This document shows positions 1 to 9,207 of a stretch of 64,000 nt of DNA, in pieces; within the stretch, counting starts at the first letter, position 1, and every line of letters begins with the position of its first letter. Position numbers and translations under genes: made by a program. Source of the DNA: Ephemerocybe angulata (taxonomy: Eukaryota; Basidiomycota; Agaricomycetes; Agaricales; Psathyrellaceae); NCBI GenBank assembly GCA_013368325.1, contig JAACJK010000231.1, forward strand, positions 62,001 through 126,000, given 5' to 3'. The notes under the pieces are model-generated. The model saw only the letters and a list, made by a program, of their open reading frames with translations, was not told the origin of the DNA and did no database searches.

Positions 1-1387
1 CTTGATGATGGTGGTGTTGGTGTTCTGGCCCTTCAAGAACTTGTTGACGAAAGCATTCAGGTCGTTGTTCTGGGAGCTGGGGAACGAGCAGTGATTGTGG
101 CCACCGTACGACGAGACACCCATGTTATCGGGAACACCCAACGCCTTCCAGACCTTCGCAGCGGTGGTCATGCAGCCCCAGGTGGACTTGGGGCCGAGCC
201 AGTCGATGCCAGAGTGCTCAATAACGAGGAGAGCACGGGGAGCGATGAGGGCGGCGTAGAGATGGTGATCCTGGGGAAGCTCGCGGATCTTGCTGGTCCA
301 GCTGTTGAAGAGTGGGCTGAACCATGGGTTCTCGGTGACGATCTGACCAGCGGTTTGGGTGGTGCTCGCGCCAATGTCGTCGGAGATACGCCAGCATCCT
401 GCACCTCCAGAGCCGGACTCCTGGGGAAGAGTCAATGCGATACGCGTGTCGAAGGCACCGGCGGTCATGGCGCCTTTGCCGTTTCGGGAGCATCCCGTAA
501 CAGCAATCTTCGTCAGGTCGATCCTGGAGTTGGGAAGGGTCTCGAGGACGTCGATGATTCGGGAGACACCCCAAGCCCAGGCCGTCATCGCCGACGCGCT
601 GTGGCTGCTGCCATAGAGAGTGTAGAATTTGCCTTGCCCACGGCTACCCATACCATTCTGAGCGGCGATGTCGTCGTTGTTGAAGTTGATGGTTGCAACT
701 CCGGACATGGCAGGAAGACTGGATGCTCCGTAGGCAATGAGGACGGGGACCTGACCGCTGCCGGATGGAATGCTGATGGATGGGCTGAACGAGATAGTCT
801 TTCCGCCTTCCGTCACGGAGATGCTGAGCGAGCTACCACTGATGGAGCCAGTAACGGTGGCTGGCTTGGGAGGGAGGGTACCTGACTCTGTCTTCTGGAA
901 GAGCTCGAAGATCTCCTTCCTGCGGCACTCCCAGTCTGCCTTCGTGGTCACCTTGCGCCCGTCGAAGAAGGTGAAGGGATCGGGAAGCTTCTGACTGGCG
1001 GGTTTGCCGAGGTTGGCGGGAAGGCTGACGGTGCAAGCGGCACCAGGAGTGGTCCCAGGGTTAGTCGGGGTCGCGTCAGGGGTGCTGCTCGTTGAGGTAG
1101 TGGTGACGCTCGAACTCGAGCTCGTGCTGCTGGAAGTGGTGACCGTCGTCTGGGATCCTCCTGGCAGGCACTGAGAGTAGAAGTCGTTAAGCTTGTTGCA
1201 AGAGTAGCCTGAAATGCACGTTGTGGCACCAGACCAGCCAACACCGCCGCCTGAATGTCGAACGTAAGCTTCTGACCGATTTGATAGTTGAGGAAGACTC
1301 ACATTGCTGGTAAGCTCCTGCGGGTGTTTGAGCTACGACACCGAGTGCCAGACCAAGCGCGGCGAAGGCAGGTTTAAGGAGAGTCAT
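1..1387 (-). CDS. CBM1-CE15 glucuronoyl esterase (3' end outside window)
   Basis: Secreted 4-O-methyl-glucuronoyl methylesterase (CE15), which cleaves lignin-carbohydrate esters in plant cell walls. The ATG at 1387 opens a hydrophobic signal sequence (MTLLKPAFAALGLALG). A 52-bp intron (1251-1302, GTGAGT...CAG) splits the first Cys codon of a CBM1 cellulose-binding module (GGVGWSGATTC, then SGYSC and FYSQCLPGG). A Ser/Thr-rich linker follows, then the CE15 domain starting near LPDPFTFF. Family motifs are intact: nucleophile motif GCSRNGKG, acid motif QESGSGGAGCW, pocket Trp in GIDWLGPKS, histidine motif GGHNHC. The frame is still open at base 1, where the reading reaches TNTTIIK, so only about 15-20 C-terminal residues should be missing, judged from its neighbours. 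A TATA box lies 89 bp upstream. The identity is secure; only the C-terminus is unseen. Confidence 0.93.
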
Positions 1388-1475
1388 TGTTGCTGCAGTC
1401 TCGGTTCCGTGGATGAGGACGTAGAAGACGCAGTCAAGGTCTTCAGCTTGAAACCAATTTTACCCCAATCAACCA

Positions 1476-1484
1476 CCTTTTATA
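1476..1484 (-). promoter_or_regulatory. TATA box of the CBM1-CE15 gene
   Basis: On the minus strand this reads TATAAAAGG, 89 bp upstream of the ATG at 1387. The context GTATAAAAGGTG is nearly repeated in front of the triple-CE15 gene. Confidence 0.6.
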
Positions 1485-2678
1485 CGGTGAAATACTTCAC
1501 CTCCGTAGGCCCTGGTCGCATCCCAGCGGCCCGCTGCAAAGGATAAATAGCTTCTTTTTCTCTTGCACGGCGCTAGTAGTTCTCACATGGCCAGAGCGAT
1601 ACAGTTCCAACACAGTTGGGACGTCAGCGAGAAGTAAAGAACTGTACTCACTCGGAGCCCAAGCGATGGAGACCACGAAGCAGCATTAATCCGACGTTTC
1701 CTTTTCCCCCCATACCCTCCCACCCAATCGTATAGGAAGGTTCAGGGATCTAGAGTTTACCCGATGATCAGGAGACCGTCATTCCGCGACACCTCCAGGG
1801 CCATTATAGTTCAGCGCGCGACACCAACGCGACACTCTCCTTCAACCAAAACATGGATACATACTGTACGCCTCCAACACCGTCTGTCGAGATATTCATC
1901 TCCAAGAGCGTTGAGGGGGATATTTCGAGACAAGGTGCACAGAAGCTGAAGGCGGAGTACTCGCTGGCGGCAGGCCTGCAGAAACGGTCCGGGTCATTCA
2001 AGAGGGAATACTCCGCGATGTTGTTCCGTAGACGGAGTACCTGGCGCTCTCCACAAATGAACGGCTCCCGAAAGAAAATCCGGGGTGGGACACGCTCCTC
2101 GTGGAGCCGTGTTCCATTTTCTGCGTCGTTAAGTCTGAAGGCGGAAGGTGGTGACTTTGAATAGAGCGCGAAGGCGTGGGGTCGACCTTCTCGTCGGCGT
2201 GGTTTGCATGAGGGGCGATGATTAGACGTCTGCTCCCGGTGAAATCGAACGGAGTCTGTCGTCTGTCACCCCGCATTCTCACGAGTCCAAGGCGGCAATT
2301 TCTGCGACCTTCTTCAGTTCGATGCATGATTCATTTGAATAATCACTTGAGGAAGAATTTCCCAGAGCGCCTATCCCAAGGTGGTAAAAGAGTTGTCAAA
2401 CGACTATCAGGCGCGAGCTCGAGAGAGGCAAAGAAGAGAAGGTTCGATTTATTGCGTTCAGAGAGGAAAGTATCAAAAGAGACAAAACCGCTACAGACCG
2501 TTGACGTTGAGGAACCGAAGTTTACAAGCAGTAATACAAAGTGAGAATGAATAAGCCTCTTTTCTATCGCTTTTCGACAAGAGATGGGAGCATGCGGGAA
2601 TGGGAACGGTACTACGATCGCGACCCTCGAGTACGTGTATGCATAAAAGCAGCGAGACAGTAGAAAGAAAGAACGCAA
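1485..2678. other. Intergenic stretch, no gene seen
   Basis: About 1.2 kb between the CBM1-CE15 promoter and the 3' end of the triple-CE15 gene. Short open frames on both strands show no family signature, signal peptide or plausible exon chain. The left part should hold upstream control sequence of the CBM1-CE15 gene and the right part the 3' UTR of its neighbour. Confidence 0.5.
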
Positions 2679-5600
2679 CTAAAGATCGATACCGGACTTC
2701 CTACCCTGGTTGGGTGGCTGGCCGGGGGCGGTACCGGTGTAGAGTCGTGGAACGATCCAATCGAGCCACTTCTCCTCGTCGAAGCCGGCCTGGTTGGGGG
2801 AGTCGGTCTTGATGACCGTGGTGTTCTGCTGCTGGTTGCTGCGCAAGAACTTGTTAACGAAGCCCTGCAACTCGGGGTACTGCTGGCCTGGGAATTGGCA
2901 GTGGTCGGTGTGGCCGACCTGGGAGATGCCCATGCGATCGGCGTAGCCGAGAGCCTCGAAGACGCGACTGGCGGTACGTGTGCATCCGAAGGTGGACTGT
3001 GGACCGAGCCAAGAGAAGGCGCTGTTCTCGAGGATGAGGAGCCCACGAGGAGCGACCATGGCGGCGAGGAGATGGTGGTCGATGGGGAGCTTCTCGGGAT
3101 CGGGAGCGTACGACTGGAAGTCCTTCGACAGGAGGGGACCTTCGGAGACAAGCTGGGCGGCGGTGATGGTGCCGGTGGAGGAAGTGTCGTCAGCGATACG
3201 CCAGCAGCCAGAGCCACCAGTGCCAGACTCGACGGGGATGGTGAGAGAGATACGGGGATCGAAGGCACCGGCGATGAGAGCGACACGACCATTCCCAGAG
3301 CAGCCCGTCACACCGATGGCGCCCGGGTTGATCTTCGAAGACGGGGTCCTCTGAACAGCGTCGATGATCCTGCTAACACCCCATGCCTGCGCCAGCAATG
3401 CCGATGCGGAATGGTCGCGTCCGTAGAGGTCGTAGAAGCGTCCACGTCCCCGGTTGGCGGTACCATTGGTGAGCGCAATTTCCTCGGGGGCGAAAGTGAT
3501 GATGGCAACGTCAGCTGGCTGAGGGATGCTCGAACCTCCGACAGCGATGATGGCGGGGAAAGGACCAGCACCGTTTCCAGGAGGGTAGGTGATGGTGGGG
3601 TAGAAGGTGATGTTGCGACCACCGTCGGCGACATAGACAGACAGAATAGGTCCAGAAACAGAGCCGGTGATGTTGGCGGGCTGAGCGGGAACAGTGCCGA
3701 GTTCGAAGCGCTGGAAGAGCTCGCTGATCTCCTGGCGGCGACAGAACCACTCGTTGGCGTTCGAGACGGACCGTGCGTTGTCGACGAAGACGAAGGGGTT
3801 GGGGAGGAAGTTGGTCGGCTTGAAGCCAGTGATATCAGCACCAAGAGGCGGGCACTGGTCACCAGCAGGAGGAGGGACGGAAGCGTTGCTCAGTCGAGGA
3901 ATCGGCCAGTTGACCCACGTGCTCTCGACGTATCCGTTCTCGTTGGGGCTGTCAGTCCTGGAGATGGCGGTGTTGGCGGTCAAGTCGCCGAGCAAGAACT
4001 TGTTGAAGAAGGCGTTGAGCTCGGTGCGCTGACTGTCGGGGAACTGGCAGTGGGCGTGGTTGCCGACCTGGGAGAAGCCCAAGCGATCGGTGTAGTTGAG
4101 AGCCGTGAAAACCTTGGTGGCAGTCTTCATACAACCGTAAACCGATCGGGGGCCGAGCCAGTCCATGCCGGTGTTCTCGATGACGAAGAGAGCGCGGGGG
4201 GCAACCATGGCAGCGAGGAGATGGTGGTCGATGGGGAGGTCGTTGACACGGGATGCGTACTGGTTGAAGACATTGGAGAACCAAACGTTTTCGCCAACGA
4301 TTGAGCGTGCGGTCTGGGTCTCGACTCCAGCGGCAGACAAAGCGTCGGCGATACGCCAGCAGCCTGCGCCACCAGTTCCCGACTCCTGAGGGATGGTCAA
4401 GGCGATACGCTGTTCGAAGGCTCCGACCACGAGAGCACCCTTTCCGTTCCTGGAGCAACCAGTGACAGCCAACCTGCCCGTGTCGATCTTCGAGTTATTG
4501 AGAGACTCGAGAACATCGATGAGTCGGCTGACACCCCAAGTCCAAGCGAGAGTAGCGGAAGCAGTGTGACTAGCGCCATAGAGGTCGTAGAAGAGACCCT
4601 TTCCACGACTGCTCGTATCGACTTGGTTGGCGATGTCGTCGTTGGGGAAGGTGATGACGGCCACACCCGCGGGGATGGGGATGTTGGAACCTCCGAGAGC
4701 GATGATAGCAGGGAACGGCCCGTCACCGCTGGGAATCTGGACGTTGGCGGAGAATGCGACGGACTTTCCAGACTGCCTAGACTCGACCGTGAGGTTCGAA
4801 CCGATGAGCGATCCACCGACGTATTCGGGCTTCGCGGGGAGGATACCCAACTCCAATGCTTGGAAGAGCGAGCTGATCTCCTGACGCCTGCAGAACCAGT
4901 CGTCGCGAGTGCGGACCGATCGAGTGTCGAGGAAGGTGAACGGATCGGGGAGCTGAGCGACGGACTTGAGGGGAATTGTGCTGGGAAGAGTTCCGCAAGG
5001 GCCGGTGTTGGGAGGTTGGGGAGGTGCTTCGCCACCGTTGAGCCTTGGTACAGTCCAGTCAACCCATCGCGGCTCTTCGTAGCCGGAGTTGTTGGGGGAG
5101 TCCGTCTTGAGAACGTTGGTGTCTTGCTCGAGGTTTCCTCGCAGGAACTTGTTGATGAACGCTTGGTACTCGGGATACTGCTGTCCGGGGAACTGGCAGT
5201 GGTCGGTGTGGCTGACTTGAGACAAACCCAAGCGATCAGGGTAGTCGAGAGCTTCGAAGACCTTCTTGGCAGTCCTCGAGCACCCGTAGACCGCCTGAGG
5301 TCCGAGGAAGTTGAGGCCAGTGTTGTCAAGAATGAGAAGACCGCGAGGCGCGACGAGGGCGGACAGGAGATGGTGGTCGTATGGGAGGGTGGTGGTCGAG
5401 TTGGCGAAGTATTGGAAGTACGAGGCGTACAATGGTGACTTGGCGAGTTCGACTGCGTTCTGTGTCCCGGTCAACGTATCGGCGATGCGCCAGCAGCCAG
5501 CACCGCCAACACCCGACTCGACAGGAATCGTAAGGACAATTCGCTGGTCGAGGGCGCCAGCGACGAGAGCACCACGGCCATTGGACGAGCATCCCGTAAC

Positions 5601-6188
5601 TGCGAGCTTGCCGAAGTCGATGCGGATCGCAGCCTGGTTGGGGATAATCGCGTCGATGATACGGCTGACGGCCCATGCCCAAGCAGTGACAGCACCAGCC
5701 GGGTGGCCAGCACTGTAGAGGGTGTAGAACGAACCGCTTCCGCGGGTCTGGGAAGAAGCGACAGCTTCACTGTCGAAGGAGAGGACGGCGACACCAGCAG
5801 GTTGTGGGACGGACGAACCACCTACGGCGATGATGGCTGGGAAGGGGCCTTGGTCGTTTCCTGGAGGATATGTGACGGTAACTGGGATATTGATGCTCTG
5901 TCCACCAGTAGAAACCCTGACGGTGAAGATGTTGCCTGAGAGGGAACCGGCGACGTCTGGCTGGGCTGGGAGAGTGCCCAACTCGAACCGTTGGAAGATG
6001 TCGATGATTTCCTCGCGACGGCAGAACCAGTCGGCAGCGTTGGAGACACGCCTACCGTCTGCGAACGAGAAGGGGTCGTTCAGGCGAGGGACATTGGGAG
6101 TTGGCAATTGTTCCGGCGCTTTACAGTTCTGGGCCAGAGCTGGCAGAGCCAGGAGGAGAGAGAGGAACAAGCCCTTGACGAAACCCAT
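2679..6188 (-). CDS. Triple-domain CE15 glucuronoyl esterase (three tandem catalytic domains)
   Basis: Single-exon gene for 1169 residues. The start is the ATG at 6188 because it opens a clean signal peptide (MGFVKGLFLSLLLALPALAQ); the frame extends upstream without function. Three full CE15 domains follow at about residues 22-383, 400-765 and 780-1149, joined by short Pro-rich linkers; single-domain family members are about 370-390 residues. Domain 2 has the canonical set: S579-R580 in GCSRNGKG, E602, Q625/E633, W677, H711/H713. Domains 1 and 3 keep Ser (S201, S964), Glu (E224, E987) and the last His (H330, H1096), but the Arg after the nucleophile is Ser (GCSSNGRG) or Gly (GCSGNGRV). In domain 1 the pocket Trp is Phe294 and the pocket Glu is Lys250. 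No CBM is seen. Domains 1 and 3 resemble each other more than domain 2. A secreted protein is expected; activity of the outer domains is uncertain. Confidence 0.93.
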   Translation of the reverse strand: MGFVKGLFLSLLLALPALAQNCKAPEQLPTPNVPRLNDPFSFADGRRVSNAADWFCRREEIIDIFQRFELGTLPAQPDVAGSLSGNIFTVRVSTGGQSINIPVTVTYPPGNDQGPFPAIIAVGGSSVPQPAGVAVLSFDSEAVASSQTRGSGSFYTLYSAGHPAGAVTAWAWAVSRIIDAIIPNQAAIRIDFGKLAVTGCSSNGRGALVAGALDQRIVLTIPVESGVGGAGCWRIADTLTGTQNAVELAKSPLYASYFQYFANSTTTLPYDHHLLSALVAPRGLLILDNTGLNFLGPQAVYGCSRTAKKVFEALDYPDRLGLSQVSHTDHCQFPGQQYPEYQAFINKFLRGNLEQDTNVLKTDSPNNSGYEEPRWVDWTVPRLNGGEAPPQPPNTGPCGTLPSTIPLKSVAQLPDPFTFLDTRSVRTRDDWFCRRQEISSLFQALELGILPAKPEYVGGSLIGSNLTVESRQSGKSVAFSANVQIPSGDGPFPAIIALGGSNIPIPAGVAVITFPNDDIANQVDTSSRGKGLFYDLYGASHTASATLAWTWGVSRLIDVLESLNNSKIDTGRLAVTGCSRNGKGALVVGAFEQRIALTIPQESGTGGAGCWRIADALSAAGVETQTARSIVGENVWFSNVFNQYASRVNDLPIDHHLLAAMVAPRALFVIENTGMDWLGPRSVYGCMKTATKVFTALNYTDRLGFSQVGNHAHCQFPDSQRTELNAFFNKFLLGDLTANTAISRTDSPNENGYVESTWVNWPIPRLSNASVPPPAGDQCPPLGADITGFKPTNFLPNPFVFVDNARSVSNANEWFCRRQEISELFQRFELGTVPAQPANITGSVSGPILSVYVADGGRNITFYPTITYPPGNGAGPFPAIIAVGGSSIPQPADVAIITFAPEEIALTNGTANRGRGRFYDLYGRDHSASALLAQAWGVSRIIDAVQRTPSSKINPGAIGVTGCSGNGRVALIAGAFDPRISLTIPVESGTGGSGCWRIADDTSSTGTITAAQLVSEGPLLSKDFQSYAPDPEKLPIDHHLLAAMVAPRGLLILENSAFSWLGPQSTFGCTRTASRVFEALGYADRMGISQVGHTDHCQFPGQQYPELQGFVNKFLRSNQQQNTTVIKTDSPNQAGFDEEKWLDWIVPRLYTGTAPGQPPNQGRKSGIDL

Positions 6189-6272
6189 TGGACAGCGAGG
6201 GTTGGTCCACAGGGCGGTAAGGGAAGATGTTGTCGAGATCTTCACTAAAGTTCGCTGGACGAAGCGGAGACA

Positions 6273-6282
6273 CCTTTTTATA
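6273..6282 (-). promoter_or_regulatory. TATA box of the triple-CE15 gene
   Basis: The minus strand reads TATAAAAAGG, 85-95 bp upstream of the ATG at 6188, embedded in GTGTATAAAAAGGTG. Its spacing matches those of the other two CE15 genes. Confidence 0.6.
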
Positions 6283-7925
6283 CACTGCCTGGGAGATTTC
6301 GTTCTCGCAGGCCGATAGCACGTACACCCTGGCGGACCGAAACGGACAATTGGTTCGATCCGCCTCGTTGGTACCATTGAAAGTCGCGACTCACATGTCC
6401 AACCCTATTGGTATGTCGATACGGCCAAAGCACTGTAGGCACGGGGAGACAAGAGAATCTGCAGGATTGTTCCGACCTTTCTGCCGAAATCTGGACTGTC
6501 AAAGACTCGTTTCCCGTCGTAGAAGAAGGACAAGTTTACCCGTAGAAGCAGAACTAGGTACGTTGAGGCAAAGAAGAAGCCTGCAAACCGTATCAAATTT
6601 GAGTATCACCGAACAGTAACAGCAGAAGCAGTCTTGCGGTGGATGGCAGTCACATCGCGTGGCTAGAAAAAACTCGTCAAATCGCATAAAAGATGAAAAC
6701 GACGGACAAATCGACATACTTGGCGCACTCCAATCTCTCGGTGTACCTTGTCTTATCTCCTCAAAGCTAAATGTCCACCGAGAAGAACTTTAAGACCGCT
6801 TGAAGTCCATGTCGCAAACCGATTCATTCATCCGGTTATTCTTCCGTAGAATGCATCTCTGCCCGGCTTTCAGACACTACAAAGACTTGGGAGGAGGATA
6901 TTGAGAGTTAAGCCACATAGTTTTTGTTCGTAGTGGTACCTTGTTGGTCCAGGCTCCAATATACCAAGTAGGTAAGAAGGTTACTGACAAGGGGCACCAC
7001 GACTTGACACGCGCAGTCGTTCCCCACTTTCCCACAGCCATATTTAGCAATTCCCCCCTTTCGGGTTGAGGCGATCCTATATCAAAAGCGGGGCTTGCCT
7101 TCAGCTCGAATGGAATAGCGGTTTGTAAAGACGACCGTTAAGTCCAGTTCTTAGACAGCGATGCAGAGAAACTAGACTCTCCGTCCATCTGAAGGTGTGG
7201 TTTGGCTTCGCTCCGAGGATAGCCCAAGCAACATATTAGAGTAGTTTCTCACAGGATCGAGGTAGAGATCCAATGCGAAAGGGAAAGGCATCCTTCTCGG
7301 GGTGCTTAGAGAGAATGGTCGTTTACTTTCCTAAACAGAGGCAACAAGAGGCGGGACAAAATCGCATAGAACTCGGAAGAGATACTTTGGCTCGAAGGAA
7401 GTCGCGACGCTACACTTCGTGTCGCCTTCAGTGATCGACAGCGGTATAAGCTCGGTTTGGCGTGAAGAATTATTATGCGATGGTTAGAGCAGAAGGCGAG
7501 CGTGCATTTAAGCTTTGGCTTGTGCTTCAATTTGATATAGCATACCGAATGATTGACCTTTCGCATTGAAAGCCCAGCGCCGTCAAGACGATGCCTATCC
7601 AGCTCAGCGCCGAGCCTCCAATCATCCACGTAGCTTTCTGCCCTAAAGTCCGAGACCACAGTCATGCAGCGAAGCTCACCTCAATGGCGGTTCTTTACCC
7701 GCGATTCTCTTATGTCAATATAGATATATTGAATAGGGAATACTCGTAGCTATTAGAAGCGACGGGCGCGGGGAACACAAGTATAGAAGGTCGCTTTCGC
7801 TTATTTGCGGGGAACAGCGATAAGTGTGATCGAAGGTTGACAAGACCACATTGACTCTGAGAGCATGAAAGCGGCTCGGACCTCGAGAAGTCCTCCATAA
7901 GCATGAGCGTACTCGTGAGCGGAGA
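6283..7925. other. Intergenic stretch, no gene seen
   Basis: About 1.6 kb between the triple-CE15 promoter and the 3' end of the CE15 pseudogene. Only short open frames occur, none with recognisable motifs or convincing splice chains. The right end, near 7700-7920, should include the 3' UTR of the pseudogene's transcript if one is made. Confidence 0.5.
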
Positions 7926-9118
7926 TCAAGTGAGCGACGGTGTGGCCCAGTTAACCCATGTGGCCTCCACGAACCCGGCATTGTTGGCTTTATCCATGCG
8001 GACGATATTCGTGTTGGCGTTGGCGTTCCCTTTCAAGAATTTGTCGACGAAGGCGGTGACGTCTCCAGTCTGACTGCTCGAGAACTGGCAGTGGTTGTGC
8101 CCGCCCACCTGAGAGACCCCCATCCTGTCGGCAATACCCAAAGCCTGGAAGACCTTCGTCCCTGTCTTCATGCACCCGAACACGGACTCGGGCCCGAGCC
8201 AGTCAATTCCGGAGCGGTCGATGACGAGCAACGCACGGGGCGCCACCATGGCAGCAAGCAAATGGTGGTCGATCGGCAGGTCGGGGATGCGGTTGACGTA
8301 TTGGTTGAACGTCGGGGAGAGCCAAACGTTCTCCGTCACGATCTGGGCGGCGGTCTGGACGTCAATGTTCCTCTTCTTCATCGCGTCCGAGATACACCAA
8401 CATGCAGCGCCTCCTGCCCCCGACTCCTGGGGGATAGTAAGCGCGATACGTTGCTCAAGTGCTCCGATGATCAAAGCACCCTTGCCATTGCGCGAGCAAC
8501 CTGTGACACCAAGCTTCTGGACGTTGATGGGGGAATTTTGGATGGTTTCGAGAACATCGATGATACGACCGACCCCCCATGCCCAGGCGGTCGTCGCGGC
8601 GGCGGAATGTCCCGACCCATAGATGGTGTAGAACTTCCCTTTACCGCGACTTCCCGTGTTGGTCTGTTGTGCGATGTAGTCGTTGTTGAAAGTGATCGTG
8701 GCAACGCCAGATGGGATGGGGATGCTCGCACCGCCCAGGGCGATGATAGCAGGGAAGGGCCCTGTTCCAGACGGCCTGGAGATGGATGCGGTGAATGAGA
8801 TGCTCTTCCCGTCGTGCGTAACGTTGACCGTCAGAGTGTTGCCGGAGAGAGAGCCAGTAACGGATGATGGCTTTGGTCGGAGGGTCCCAGGAGGGTCCCG
8901 AGCTCGAGGCGTTGGAAGAGCTGATTGATTTCTTCACGCCTGCAGGTGCAGTCAGCCTTTGTGGCGACCTTAGTCCCTCCGAAAAACGTGAAAGGGTCTG
9001 GGAGCGCAGCATTGGCGCGAAGAGTGAGAGAGAATGGGCGTGCAGGGCAGGATTGAGAAGCAACAAGCAATGGAAAAGCCAGAACGAGGGCAGCGAATGA
9101 GGATTTGAATGGAGCCAT
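7926..9118 (-). pseudogene. CE15 glucuronoyl esterase broken by an 11-bp tandem duplication
   Basis: The ATG at 9118 opens a signal peptide (MAPFKSSFAALVLAFPLLVA) and a normal CE15 N-terminus up to FQRLELGTL. There a 10-bp word is present twice (8879-8888 and 8890-8899, one base between), a net gain of 11 bp. As read, the frame ends about 20 codons later. Downstream, in a shifted frame, the whole rest of the enzyme is intact: GCSRNGKG nucleophile motif, QESGAGGAACW, VTENVWLS, GIDWLGPES, GGHNHC, ending at a normal C-terminus (stop 7926-7928). Without the extra 11 bp the gene would have 394 codons including the stop. One more oddity: the usual DW.CRREE reads DCTCRREE. It is closest to domain 2 of the triple protein. 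A TATA box remains, so it may still be transcribed. An assembly error is possible but a clean 11-bp duplication argues for a real lesion. Confidence 0.88.
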
Positions 9119-9199
9119 GGCAGAGCTGGACGACACGGAACGTGTACGACAGCGGCTTGAAGACAGGTCGGCGCTAATTCAACAGCGTTTAATCATGTC

Positions 9200-9207
9200 T
9201 TTTATAC
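9200..9207 (-). promoter_or_regulatory. TATA box of the CE15 pseudogene
   Basis: The minus strand reads TATAAAAG, 82 bp upstream of the ATG at 9118. It is retained despite the broken reading frame. Confidence 0.55.

Noticed and set aside
2895..4304. 469-codon open frame on the plus strand inside the triple-CE15 gene
   Set aside because: Antisense shadow of a GC-rich coding frame; no motifs, non-ATG start, and the minus-strand frame is clearly the CE15 protein.
4397..5438. Other long frames (310 codons minus, 290 codons plus) within the triple-CE15 gene
   Set aside because: Ser/Arg-rich or Gly/Asp/Val-rich translations typical of out-of-frame reading of the esterase.
7926..9118. CE15 copy saved by an intron over the duplication
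   Set aside because: No GT-AG pair near 8879-8899 restores frame without deleting conserved residues, and the sister genes have no intron there.
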